DNA of 64,000 bases from Amycolatopsis acididurans (GTDB lineage: Bacteria > Actinomycetota > Actinomycetes > Mycobacteriales > Pseudonocardiaceae): NCBI RefSeq assembly GCF_012328925.1, contig NZ_JAAXLS010000001.1, positions 124,001-188,000 on the forward strand, given 5' to 3'. The notes under the pieces were generated by a model, which saw only the letters and a program-made list of their open reading frames with translations, made no database searches and was not told the origin of the DNA. The position numbers were made by a program, and so were the translations under genes. Shown here in pieces: positions 36,833-45,314 of the stretch. The number at the start of each line of letters is the position of its first letter. Positions within the stretch are counted from its first letter, which is position 1.

Positions 36833-37530
36833 TGAGTACTTTCGTTCTGCTGCACGGAGCCTGGCACGGCGGCTGGGCGTGGCAGCGCGTCGCGCCCCTG
36901 CTGCGCGAGGCCGGGCACGAGGTGCACACGCCCACCCTCACCGGCGTCAGCGACCGCGCGCATCTGCTGTCGCCGTCGGTGGGGCTGGGCACCCACGTCG
37001 AGGACGTCGTGGCACTGCTGGAGGCCTACGACGCCCACGACGTGGTGCTGGCCGGGCACAGCTACGCCGGGCAGGTCGTCACCGGCGTCGCCGACCGGGT
37101 GCCGGAGCGGCTCGCCCGGCGCGTGTACCTGGACGCGTTCGTCGGCGAGCACGGCGAGGCCGCGATCGACCTGCTGCCGGGCAAGGTCGCCGGCCACTAC
37201 CGCGAATCCGTCGCGGGACCCGGGTTCGGCTGGCTGATCCCGGTGCGCTCGCTCCAGGTGCTCGGCGTCACCGAACAGTCCGATCTGGACTGGCTCATGG
37301 CACGGCTGACCCCGCACCCGTGGCTGACCTACACCGAACCGCTGCGGCTCACCGGCGCCGCGGACGGCGTCGCGGCGACCTTTGTGGAATGCACCGACTG
37401 GATGCGGGTGTTCCAGGCCCACGCCGAACGAGCCGCCGCCCGCGGCTGGCCCGTGCACACGATCGCCACCGGGCACGAGGCCATGGTCACCGCGCCCAAG
37501 GAACTCGCCGACCTGCTGCTGACCCGCTGA
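36832..37530 (+). CDS. Alpha/beta hydrolase, methyl-esterase-like
   Basis: 232 residues. FVLLHGAWHGGWAWQRVAPLL, AGHSYAGQVV (nucleophile Ser) and TGHEAMVTAP (His) match the plant salicylate methyl-esterase / hydroxynitrile-lyase-like group. Cleavage of 3-O-methylgallate by LigAB leaves a methyl ester (CHMOD), so a methyl esterase would turn it into 4-oxalomesaconate. That role is inference from context. The start overlaps the ligB stop (TGATG). Confidence 0.85.
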   Translation: MSTFVLLHGAWHGGWAWQRVAPLLREAGHEVHTPTLTGVSDRAHLLSPSVGLGTHVEDVVALLEAYDAHDVVLAGHSYAGQVVTGVADRVPERLARRVYLDAFVGEHGEAAIDLLPGKVAGHYRESVAGPGFGWLIPVRSLQVLGVTEQSDLDWLMARLTPHPWLTYTEPLRLTGAADGVAATFVECTDWMRVFQAHAERAAARGWPVHTIATGHEAMVTAPKELADLLLTR

Positions 37531-37542
37531 CCCGGAGAAACC

Positions 37543-37818
37543 ATGGAATTCCTGGTGCGCACCGAGAACCTGCTGCCGCCCGACACCCCCGACGAGACCC
37601 GCGAGCAGTTGCGTAAGGCCGAACGGGCGCGCGCGACGCAACTGCGCGAGGCGGGTGTCCTCAAGCGACTGTGGCGGGTGCCGGGCCGCAACGCCACGAT
37701 CGGGCTGTACGAGGCTCAGGACCCGGCCGCGCTGCACGACGCGCTGGTCTCGCTGCCGATGTGGAAGTGGATGGACATCTCCGTGGAGGCGCTGGCCACC
37801 CATCCGCAGGAGCAGTGA
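37543..37818 (+). CDS. Muconolactone-isomerase-like protein
   Basis: 91 residues with the CatC-like fold: MEFLVRTENLLPPDTP, RAKAERARATQL-like helix (LRKAERARATQLREAGVL), LWRVPGRNATIGLYEAQD and LPMWKWMDISVEALATHP are collinear with muconolactone isomerase. That enzyme belongs to ortho-cleavage, yet this gene is in a meta-cleavage operon with no catA or catB. It could isomerise the keto/enol or cis/trans form of the LigAB product before GalB. It ends three bases before the convergent regulator gene. Confidence 0.87.
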   Translation: MEFLVRTENLLPPDTPDETREQLRKAERARATQLREAGVLKRLWRVPGRNATIGLYEAQDPAALHDALVSLPMWKWMDISVEALATHPQEQ

Positions 37819-37821
37819 CGC

Positions 37822-38481
37822 TCAGGGCTGCGGTGGCACCAGGCCCTCGGCCACCGCGACCAGCGCCGCCTGGGTGCGGGAGCTGAGCTGCAGCTTGCGC
37901 AGCACGTTGCTGACGTGGGTGCGCGCGGTCCGTTCGCTGATCACCAGCTCGTCGGCGATCTCGCGGTTGGAGTGCCCGCGCGCCACCAGGCTCAGCACGT
38001 CCCGCTCACGTTCGGTCAGCGCCCCGAGCCCGGTGGGCGGCGAGACCATCTCCTGGGTCAGCCGCCGCGCGATCGCCGGGTCGAGGAACACCTCGCCGCG
38101 TGCGGCGGCCTCGATCGCGGCGGAAACCTCGGCGGGACCGGCGCTTTTGAGCAGGTAGCCCGCCGCGCCACCGGCCAGCACCGCGTGCACCCGCTCCATC
38201 TCCCCGAAACTCGTCAGCACCACCACCCGCACGCCGGGGTACTGGCCGGTGATCCTCGTCGTCGCGCGCACGCCGTCCATCCGCGGCATCACCAGATCCA
38301 GCAGCACCACGTCGGGCAGATCGCGGTGCGCCGCCATCGTGGCGAGCGTGTCCAGCGCCTCCTCGCCGTCGGCCGCCTCCGCGACGACCTCCATCCCGTC
38401 CAGCACCTCCAGGTACGCGCGGATTCCCCGGCGCACCACGGCGTGGTCGTCGACGATCAGCACCCGGACGGGACGCGTCAT
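37822..38481 (-). CDS. NarL/LuxR-family response regulator
   Basis: 219 residues. Receiver motifs VLIVDDHAVVRRG, DVVLLDLVMPRMDGV and YLLKSAG are intact; the DNA-binding domain shows LTERERDVLSLVARG and ISERTARTHVSNVLRKL. It pairs with the kinase whose start overlaps its own frame by four bases. The operon is convergent with the gallate operon, so control of that operon is possible but unproven. Confidence 0.93.
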   Translation of the reverse strand: MTRPVRVLIVDDHAVVRRGIRAYLEVLDGMEVVAEAADGEEALDTLATMAAHRDLPDVVLLDLVMPRMDGVRATTRITGQYPGVRVVVLTSFGEMERVHAVLAGGAAGYLLKSAGPAEVSAAIEAAARGEVFLDPAIARRLTQEMVSPPTGLGALTERERDVLSLVARGHSNREIADELVISERTARTHVSNVLRKLQLSSRTQAALVAVAEGLVPPQP

Positions 38482-39995
38482 GACCGCTCCGCCAGCGGGA
38501 TGGCGAGCCGGACGATGGTCCCTGATCCCCGTCGTGGCCCCGCCGTCACCGTTCCACCCCATCGCTGCGCCCTTTCCCGCATCGTCTTCAACCCGTAGCC
38601 CGAACCCGGCCCCGTCGCGCCGATCCCGCGCCCGTCGTCGGTCACGGTCGCGCGCAATTGCTTGCCACGCAAGGAGAACCGGACGTTCACCCGGCCCGCC
38701 CCGGCGTGCTTGACCACGTTGTGGATCGCCTCGGCGAGGATCCGGTACACGTCCTCGGCCAGCTCGCCCTGGATCCGCGCGGGCGCCTGCCCGAGCGCGA
38801 GCGAGAACCGCAGTCCGGTGCGGTTGGTGGTGCTGTCCACCAGCGCGCGCAGCGCCTCTTCCAGCCCGCCCTGCCCGGCCGCCGAGGACGGCCGCAGCTC
38901 GTGCACCATCGCCCGCAGATCCGTCAGCACCGTGCGGGACAGCAGCCCTACCTCGTCGGCGATCCGGCGCGCCGGCTCGGCCGGGATCAGCTCACCGCGA
39001 CTGCCCAGCACCTCCATCGACTTGGCCTGCATGCTGATCGAGAACACCTGCTGCACGATCGAATCGTGCAGATCGCGCGCCAGCCGTTGCCGTTCCTCGC
39101 GCCGCGCCACGTCCCGTTCCCGCTGCAGCAAGGCCCGGTAGTCGATGGCGATCGCGGCCTGCTCGGCCATCGCGATCAGGAACTCCAGCGTCCGCTGCCC
39201 GACGGCCTGGGCCGGCGTGAAGAACGCGTTGAGCACCCCGGCGGCGCGGCCGCGGATCATCAGCGGCACGCTGGCGAAGGAATCCCACTCCGGCCGCGCG
39301 TGGTAGTCCCGCAGCGGCTGCCACGCGGGATCGTCGCGAATGGACGTCCACCGGTTGGGCACCACCACGGGTCGGGCGTCGCGCAACGCCTCCCGCATCC
39401 GCAGTGTGCCGCCGCGGCGCTCGACCTGCATCAGCCGGTCGAAGAAGTCCGTGCGGTGGGCGAAACCCGCGGTGCCCATGACCCGCAGATCGTGGCTGGC
39501 CTCCTCCAGTGTCAGAATCTGCGCACCGGCCAGCGCGTCGGCCTTGACCACCTCGGCGGCCAGCGCGTCCAGCGTGTCGATCAGGGAGCCCTCGGTGGCC
39601 AGTTTCGCCGCCGTGCGCGCGATCGCCGCGACCCGGCGCTGCCGGTGCCGTTCGTCGGTGACGTCGCGGAACGCGATCATCGTCAGCTCCGGCTCACCGG
39701 CGACCCGCTGCTCCCGGTAGGCGAACTCGCGCCGCAGACCCGGCGCGGGCGACCACGTGGTGACCTGCTCGGTGCTGCCGTCGTCGAGCAGCCCGGCCGG
39801 CTCGGCGCCGCCGGCCTGCGCCAGCGCGAACGGTGAGCGCATCCCGGCCAGATCGGCTTCGGTCCGCCCGCACAGCCGCGCCGCGGCCTGGTTGACCTGG
39901 ACGAAGCGGCCGGCCGAGTCCACCAGCGCGAGCCCGTCGGGCGCGTCGAGGGCGAGCCGTGCCCAGTCCACCGCCGGCGACAGGGGCGCGACCAT
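38478..39995 (-). CDS. Cytoplasmic PAS-GAF sensor histidine kinase
   Basis: 505 residues from ATG 39995 (GAGGAGG six bases upstream). A PAS domain (about residues 8-120, ending IAFRDVTDERHRQ) is followed by a GAF domain (about 130-280; VPLMIRGRAAGVLNAFF), then the HisKA_3 H-box RQRLARDLHDSIVQQVFS, N-box EAIHNVVKHAGAGRV and lid DDGRGIGATGPG. No membrane segment is seen, so it senses a cytoplasmic signal, perhaps an aromatic ligand or oxygen via GAF. It acts through the regulator downstream. Confidence 0.92.
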   Translation of the reverse strand: MVAPLSPAVDWARLALDAPDGLALVDSAGRFVQVNQAAARLCGRTEADLAGMRSPFALAQAGGAEPAGLLDDGSTEQVTTWSPAPGLRREFAYREQRVAGEPELTMIAFRDVTDERHRQRRVAAIARTAAKLATEGSLIDTLDALAAEVVKADALAGAQILTLEEASHDLRVMGTAGFAHRTDFFDRLMQVERRGGTLRMREALRDARPVVVPNRWTSIRDDPAWQPLRDYHARPEWDSFASVPLMIRGRAAGVLNAFFTPAQAVGQRTLEFLIAMAEQAAIAIDYRALLQRERDVARREERQRLARDLHDSIVQQVFSISMQAKSMEVLGSRGELIPAEPARRIADEVGLLSRTVLTDLRAMVHELRPSSAAGQGGLEEALRALVDSTTNRTGLRFSLALGQAPARIQGELAEDVYRILAEAIHNVVKHAGAGRVNVRFSLRGKQLRATVTDDGRGIGATGPGSGYGLKTMRERAQRWGGTVTAGPRRGSGTIVRLAIPLAERS

Positions 39996-40182
39996 GGTGA
40001 ACCTCCTCGGCGTCGAGCGGATGCGTGTCCAGCATGCATGGTGTCGCGCTCGCCGTGCGAGATCTACGTCATTTGACTCATTCCGGCCGGGCGGGATGCC
40101 GGGTGGCGCCGGGTCATTGCGCGCTGTCCCGGCCGCCCCGCCCTGCTTACGCTCGAGGCACAGTGGACCAGGAGGGCCGACG

Positions 40183-41778
40183 ATGGACGTCTCCTTCGGC
40201 ACCTTGTGGGAAGCCGTCGCCGCCGCACTGCCCGGCGAGATCGCGATCTCCGAACCCGGGCGCGAGCTGACCTACGCCGAGTTCGAGGACTCCTCCGCAC
40301 GCCTCGCCGCCGCACTGGCCGAAGCCGGTGTCGGGCCGGGCGACAAGGTCGCGTGCTACCTGTTCAACGGCGCCGCCTACCTGCAGACCGTGTTCGCCGC
40401 GTTCAAGATCGGCGCCGTCCCGGTCAACGCGAACTACCGCTACACCGGCGAGGAACTCTCGGCGCTGCTGGCCGACGCGGACGCCGCGGCACTGGTGTTC
40501 AGCGGAGAACTGGCCGGGAAGGTGGCGCACGCCGCACGGCACGTGTCCACGCTGCGGCTGCTCGTGCGCGCGGAGCCGGGAGACGGCCCGGACGCGCGCG
40601 ACCTGGACGAACTGCTCGCGGCGACCCCGCCCCGGCCCGCCGCACCACGTCCCGGCACCGACCAGCTGTTCATGTACACGGGCGGCACCACCGGCACACC
40701 CAAGGGCGTGATCTGGCGGCTCGCGGACCTGCTGCACTCCCTTGCCGTGCCGATCTTCGGCCCGCTGGGCGTGGCCGGGCTGCCCGCGTCGCCGGCAGAC
40801 GCGGTGCGCGTCGCCGTCACCGCGCGCCGCGAGGGCCGCGCACCGGTGACCATGCCCGTCGTCCCGCTCATGCACGGCACCGGGCTGTTCAACTCGGTGG
40901 GCGCGCTGCTGGCCGGTGGCCGCGTCGTCACACTCGGCCGTGGACTGGACCCGCGCCGGGTGTGGGAAACCGTCGCGGCGCAGGCCGTGGGCATGATCAT
41001 CGTGGCGGGCAACGCGGTCTGCGGGCCACTGGTGGCCGAACTGCGCAACAGGGCCCACGACCTGACACCGCTGCGTTCGGTGCTCAGCTCCGGTACGGCG
41101 CTGTCCGACCGGCTCAAACGCGCCCTGCACGAACGCACCGAGGTCACGATCATCGACGCCATCGCCTCCAGCGAGGGCGGGCCGTTCGCGTTCGCGATCA
41201 CCTCCTCGGTGCGCGATCTGCCGTCCCGTTTCCGGCCCGTGCCCGGCACGACGGTGCTCACCGAGGACGGCCACGCGGCCGCGCCGGGGGAGGTGGGCAC
41301 GCTCGCCTACCGGGGCCCGATGCCGCTGGGCTACTACAAGGACAGCGCGAAGACCGCGGCCACGTTCCGTGTGATCGACGGCGTGCGCTACACGATGCCC
41401 GGTGACCTCGCGGCGATCGAACCCGACGGCGCGATCCGGTTCCTCGGCCGCGGCTCAGGCGTGATCAACACGGGCGGCGAGAAGGTGCACGCGCACGAGG
41501 TCGAGGAGGCGCTGCTCGCCCATCCCGACGTCACCGACGCGGTCGTGGTCGGCGTGCCCGACGAGACCTGGGGCGAACGGGTCTGCGCCGTCGTGGCCAC
41601 CGCGAACACCGCGCTGACCGCCGCGGACCTGCGCGAGGCCGTTCGCGGGCGCCTCGCCGGGTACAAGATCCCGCGCCGGATCGTGCTGCTGCCCGGGCTG
41701 CGGCGCACCCCGACCGGCAAGCTCGAACTGGCCTGGGCACGGGAAGTGGTTGACAGCCCCGCACTGCCCCGGCACTAA
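40183..41778 (+). CDS. AMP-forming acyl-CoA synthetase (FadD-like)
   Basis: 531 residues from ATG 40183 after AGGAGG. The AMP loop is FMYTGGTTGTPKGVIW, the adenine motif is IDAIASSEGGPF, and GSGVINTGGEKVHAHEVEE with TPTGKLELAW complete the C-terminal domain. It resembles the actinobacterial acyl-CoA synthetases of steroid and fatty-acid catabolism rather than the 4-coumarate type at 772. It faces away from the sensor kinase and precedes a LysR gene by 24 bases; its substrate acid is unknown. Confidence 0.9.
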   Translation: MDVSFGTLWEAVAAALPGEIAISEPGRELTYAEFEDSSARLAAALAEAGVGPGDKVACYLFNGAAYLQTVFAAFKIGAVPVNANYRYTGEELSALLADADAAALVFSGELAGKVAHAARHVSTLRLLVRAEPGDGPDARDLDELLAATPPRPAAPRPGTDQLFMYTGGTTGTPKGVIWRLADLLHSLAVPIFGPLGVAGLPASPADAVRVAVTARREGRAPVTMPVVPLMHGTGLFNSVGALLAGGRVVTLGRGLDPRRVWETVAAQAVGMIIVAGNAVCGPLVAELRNRAHDLTPLRSVLSSGTALSDRLKRALHERTEVTIIDAIASSEGGPFAFAITSSVRDLPSRFRPVPGTTVLTEDGHAAAPGEVGTLAYRGPMPLGYYKDSAKTAATFRVIDGVRYTMPGDLAAIEPDGAIRFLGRGSGVINTGGEKVHAHEVEEALLAHPDVTDAVVVGVPDETWGERVCAVVATANTALTAADLREAVRGRLAGYKIPRRIVLLPGLRRTPTGKLELAWAREVVDSPALPRH

Positions 41779-41802
41779 TGATGTGATGGGCGACGGTGCG
41801 CG

Positions 41803-42777
41803 ATGGTGAGGCGGAATCCGGTCTCGCTGGCCAGTCTCGACCTGAATCTGCTGGTCTTCCTGCGTGAGCTGCTCCGCGAACGCAACGTGACGCGGGCGGG
41901 GGCGCGGGTCGGCGTCAGCCAGCCCGCCGCCAGCGCCGCGTTGTCCCGGCTGCGCCGCCACTTCGACGACGAACTGCTCGTGCGCTCGCGCGGCGGGTTC
42001 GTGCTCTCGCCGCTCGCGGTCCAGCTGGCCGGCCAGATCGAGCCCGTCTGCCGTGGCGTGGAGCGGTTGTTCGCCACCGGCGCCGAGTTCCGGCCCGCCG
42101 ACGCCGAGCGCGAGTTCACCCTGCTGACCCCGGACTACGTGCTGGCCACCTTCGGCGAGCGGCTGTCCACCGCGCTGTACGCGGCGGCGCCGAAGGTCCG
42201 GCTGCACATCGAGGTCGTCAAACAGCGCCTGCCCACCGACGCGGCGGAGGTGCTGCGGCGCATCGACGGCATCATTTCCGCGCCCACCGCGAACTTCGGT
42301 GCGGCGGGCATCCGTTCGCTCGAACTGTTCCGCGACCGGTGGGTGTGCGTGGTGTCGGCGGACAACCCGGTCGGCGACCGGCTCGAACCGGCCGATCTGG
42401 AACGGCTGCCGTGGGTCGTGCCGCACCATCCCGACGGCGAGTACCCGGCCAGCTCACCGCTGACCCCGTTGATGGCGCGGCTGACGGTGCGGCCGCGCGT
42501 CGCGGTGCGCGTGGACAGCTATCACGCCACCGCGTATTTCGTCGCGGGCACCGACCGGGTCGCGATCATGCAGGGCAGGCTCGCGGCGCTGCTGGCCGAC
42601 CGGGCGGATCTGCGCGTGCTGGACTGTCCCGGCGAACCACCGCCGATCGTGGAAACCCTGTGGTGGCACGAGAAGAACACCGACGACGAGGGCCACCGGT
42701 GGTTCCGCACGGTCACCGCGGCCGCCGCGCACGAACCCGCCATATCCGCCGTTTATGCGGCACATTCCCAGAACTGA
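41803..42777 (+). CDS. LysR-family regulator, paralogue of the one at 9457
   Basis: 324 residues. LASLDLNLLVFLRELLRERN and ARVGVSQPAASAALSRLR are nearly the same as in the protein from 9457, and the effector half shares EREFTLL and PPIVETLWWH. Such proteins (NahR/NodD-like) sense small aromatics. An aromatic-acid transporter starts 69 bases downstream, and a palindrome with the T-N11-A pattern sits between them. Activation of that transporter is likely. Confidence 0.92.
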   Translation: MVRRNPVSLASLDLNLLVFLRELLRERNVTRAGARVGVSQPAASAALSRLRRHFDDELLVRSRGGFVLSPLAVQLAGQIEPVCRGVERLFATGAEFRPADAEREFTLLTPDYVLATFGERLSTALYAAAPKVRLHIEVVKQRLPTDAAEVLRRIDGIISAPTANFGAAGIRSLELFRDRWVCVVSADNPVGDRLEPADLERLPWVVPHHPDGEYPASSPLTPLMARLTVRPRVAVRVDSYHATAYFVAGTDRVAIMQGRLAALLADRADLRVLDCPGEPPPIVETLWWHEKNTDDEGHRWFRTVTAAAAHEPAISAVYAAHSQN

Positions 42778-42790
42778 TTTCCGTTCCGTG

Positions 42791-42818
42791 TTCCGGATTC
42801 GTAAATTGAATTCTGGAA
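42791..42818 (+). promoter_or_regulatory. LysR-type binding site before the aromatic-acid transporter
   Basis: TTCCGGATTC-GTAAATT-GAATTCTGGAA is an extended inverted repeat whose core ATTC-N7-GAAT (42797-42811) fits the LysR T-N11-A rule. It is the most AT-rich stretch between the LysR gene and the transporter. GTAAAT could also serve as part of a -10. Confidence 0.55.
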
Positions 42819-42846
42819 AAGTGAACGCGCACAAGGGAGTGTGCCC

Positions 42847-44247
42847 ATGGCCTCACGTTCCGCCGAGCCCGTCGTCGACGTCGTCCCGCTGCTGGAACGC
42901 CAGAAGGTGGGCCGGTTCTGGCTGATCCTGTTCGCGGTGTCCTGGGTCGTCACCTTTCTCGACGGTTTCGACCTGCAGATCATCTCCTTCGCGGGCCGCT
43001 ACATCCAGCGTTCGTTCGCACTGAGCAACACCGAACTCGGCACGCTGGGCACGATCGGTGTGCTGGGCACGCTCGCCGGCTCGATACTGATGGGATACCT
43101 CGGCGACCTGACCGGGCGCAAACCCGCGATCGTCGTGTCCGCGGCCGGGTTCGGGGTGTTCACCCTGGCCTTCGCCGTCGCGCAGGACTATCCGCAGCTC
43201 ATCGCGCTGCGCTTCGCCACCGGCGTGTTCCTCGGCGGCGCGCTGCCGCTGATCTGGGCGCTGGTCACGGAGTTCGCGCCGCTGCGGCTGCGGTCGACCT
43301 CCGTGGTGATCACGATGATCGGTTACAGCTTCGGCAGCGCGGCCGGCGGGCCGTTGTCCAACCTGCTGATCCCCTCGTTCGGGTGGCAGTCGGTGTTCGT
43401 CGCCGGCGGCCTGGCCTCGTTGCTCGCCGTGATCCCGGTCGTGCTGTTCCTGCCGGAGTCGGTGAAGTTCCTGGCGCAGAGGGACTTGCGGCAGCACCGC
43501 ATCGCGCCGATCCTGCGGCGGGCGCTACCGGAGACGGCCTTCGCCGACGGAACCCGTTTCACCGTCGGCACCGGGCCGCGGCAGCGCACCTCCTTCACCC
43601 CGGCCGCGTTGTTCCGGGGCCGCACGCTCGCCGTGGTCACACCGCTGATCTGGCTGGCCTACCTGTCGTCCTCGGCGATCGTGTTCTACCTCGCGTTCTG
43701 GGGGCCGATCCTCAACGAGCGCATCGGGTTCAGCGTGTCGCAGGCCGCGACGCTCGCGGCGTGGGCGTCGGTGGCCGGTGCGGCCGGGCAGCTCGTCGCC
43801 GGGCGGTTCATCGACCGGCGGGGCGCCGGCATGATCGCGCTGCTGCCGACACTGGCGGTGCCGTGCCTGCTCGCGATCGGGCTGCTGCCGCTGTCCGCGG
43901 CGCCCTACATCGTGATCCTGCTCGTGTCGCACGCGCTGATCATCGGCGGGCACGGCGGCGTCATCAGCGTCACCGGCATCTTCTACCCGCCCGCGATCCG
44001 CGCGAACGGCGCAGGCTGGGCGACCTCGGTGGCCAAGCTCGGCGCCATGCTGGGCCCGTGGCTGGCCGGTTTCGCGCTCGATCACGGGGTCGGCGTGCGC
44101 GGCACGTTCTTCGTGTTCGCGGTCTTCCCGATCGTGATGGTGGTGGCGCTGGTCGCGCTCGGCCGGGTCCAGCGCGGCCTGCCCGCCGGGGCGGACGGTT
44201 CGATGCTCACTCCGGTGTCCACAAAGGAGGACCGGACCGCGGTGTGA
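42847..44247 (+). CDS. Aromatic acid:H+ symporter (AAHS family MFS)
   Basis: 466 residues from ATG 42847 (AAGGGAG seven bases upstream; a GTG at 42841 is alternative). About 12 membrane segments. VVTFLDGFDLQIISFAG carries the Asp-Gly-Phe-Asp motif of AAHS transporters such as PcaK and VanK, and GYLGDLTGRKPAIVV is the loop 2-3 motif. It should import benzoate-type acids with protons, supplying the gallate/O-demethylation route or the downstream genes. A terminator follows at 44254. Confidence 0.92.
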   Translation: MASRSAEPVVDVVPLLERQKVGRFWLILFAVSWVVTFLDGFDLQIISFAGRYIQRSFALSNTELGTLGTIGVLGTLAGSILMGYLGDLTGRKPAIVVSAAGFGVFTLAFAVAQDYPQLIALRFATGVFLGGALPLIWALVTEFAPLRLRSTSVVITMIGYSFGSAAGGPLSNLLIPSFGWQSVFVAGGLASLLAVIPVVLFLPESVKFLAQRDLRQHRIAPILRRALPETAFADGTRFTVGTGPRQRTSFTPAALFRGRTLAVVTPLIWLAYLSSSAIVFYLAFWGPILNERIGFSVSQAATLAAWASVAGAAGQLVAGRFIDRRGAGMIALLPTLAVPCLLAIGLLPLSAAPYIVILLVSHALIIGGHGGVISVTGIFYPPAIRANGAGWATSVAKLGAMLGPWLAGFALDHGVGVRGTFFVFAVFPIVMVVALVALGRVQRGLPAGADGSMLTPVSTKEDRTAV

Positions 44248-44253
44248 CGACGC

Positions 44254-44290
44254 GAAGGGAGGGCGCCGGGTGCTCCGGCGCCCTCCCTTC
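44254..44290. terminator. Perfect 16-bp hairpin between convergent genes
   Basis: GAAGGGAGGGCGCCGG (44254-44269) pairs with CCGGCGCCCTCCCTTC (44275-44290) around a 5-base loop, followed by TTCGTG. It sits six bases after the transporter stop and eight before the convergent amidohydrolase stop at 44298, so it serves both strands. Confidence 0.85.
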
Positions 44291-44297
44291 TTCGTGC

Positions 44298-45314
44298 TCA
44301 GATCCGGTACCACCGCGCGGCGTTGCCCGCCAGCACCGCGTCCCTCTCCGGCTCGGTCAGGGCCTCCAGCAGCCGCCTCGCGCCGGGACCGTGATCGTGC
44401 GGATGGTCGCTGGCGTACATCAGCATCGAGCCAGCGCCGAGCAGGTCGAGCGCCTGGCGCACCTGCGCCGGATCGCGGGGCAGATGCGCGGGGGAGGTGG
44501 TGAGCCGGACATGCTCGCGCACGACCTCCGACGGTTTGCGGTCCAGCCACGGAACCTCGCGCCACACCGCCTTCCAGTCCTTGTCGAACCGCCACAACAG
44601 CGTCGGCAGCCACGAGAAACCACATTCCGGCAACGCGACCCGCAGGTCCGGCAGATCGCGGAACACGCCCTCGGTGACCAGGCTGGTCAGCTGAGCCTGC
44701 GCCAGGATCTGCGAGTTCGCCAGGTAGTCCTCCAAGTAGGTGTGGGTGATGCCGCTGGAGGTGGGCGCGTTGCCGAGCCGGCCCCACGCGTGCAGGCCCA
44801 GCACGAGATCGTGCTCGGCGGCGGCCCGCAGCAGCGGGCGGTGCCGCCGGTTGCCCCACGGCGCGTCCATCCGCACCGGCACGAGCACCTGAACGATCCG
44901 CGGGTGATCGCCGATCCGGTCGATCTCGGCGGCCGCGGCGCCGGCGTCCAGCGTCGGCACGACCATGCTGCCGCGCAGCCGCTCGTCGGCGTCGAGCCAT
45001 TCGGACACGAGCCAGTCGTTGACCGCGCGCGTCAGCGCCGCTTCGTAGTAGGGGTTCCGGTTGCAGGCGAAGGAGGTCGTGCAGTTCAGGATCGACGTGC
45101 CGGGTGGAAGCTCGGCGAGGGTGTGCGGCAACGGCCCGCCGCTGGTCGCGGCGTTCGGCGGGTAGGCCCCGTCCTGGCTGGGCGAGAGCGCGAGCCCGCT
45201 TTCGGTGAGGTAGTTGCGCCAGTAGGAATCCAGATGGGGCAGCAACTCGCGCAGTGACGCCGGTCCACAGTGGACGTCAGTGTCGATGGTGCCGGTCAGT
45301 GCCGGTGCGCTCAT
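44298..45314 (-). CDS. Amidohydrolase (amidohydrolase_2 family)
   Basis: 338 residues. The N-terminal metal motif is IDTDVHCGPASL (D-x-H rather than H-x-H), the middle His is in LGLHAWGRLG, and the closing Asp is in LMYASDHPHDHG. Such enzymes are hydrolases or non-oxidative decarboxylases (ACMSD, LigW, resorcylate decarboxylase). It is the last of three genes with a Rieske ferredoxin and a paralogous amidohydrolase whose stop overlaps its start by four bases. The reaction is not known. Confidence 0.87.
   Translation of the reverse strand: MSAPALTGTIDTDVHCGPASLRELLPHLDSYWRNYLTESGLALSPSQDGAYPPNAATSGGPLPHTLAELPPGTSILNCTTSFACNRNPYYEAALTRAVNDWLVSEWLDADERLRGSMVVPTLDAGAAAAEIDRIGDHPRIVQVLVPVRMDAPWGNRRHRPLLRAAAEHDLVLGLHAWGRLGNAPTSSGITHTYLEDYLANSQILAQAQLTSLVTEGVFRDLPDLRVALPECGFSWLPTLLWRFDKDWKAVWREVPWLDRKPSEVVREHVRLTTSPAHLPRDPAQVRQALDLLGAGSMLMYASDHPHDHGPGARRLLEALTEPERDAVLAGNAARWYRI

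Noticed and set aside
35650-37818. Protocatechuate 4,5-cleavage through PDC
   Set aside because: LigC dehydrogenase and LigI lactonase are not in the window, and demethylases plus GalB fit gallate better; ligC or ligI elsewhere would reopen it.
37543-37818. Ortho-cleavage (beta-ketoadipate) gene catC
   Set aside because: No catA, catB or pca genes are in this operon.
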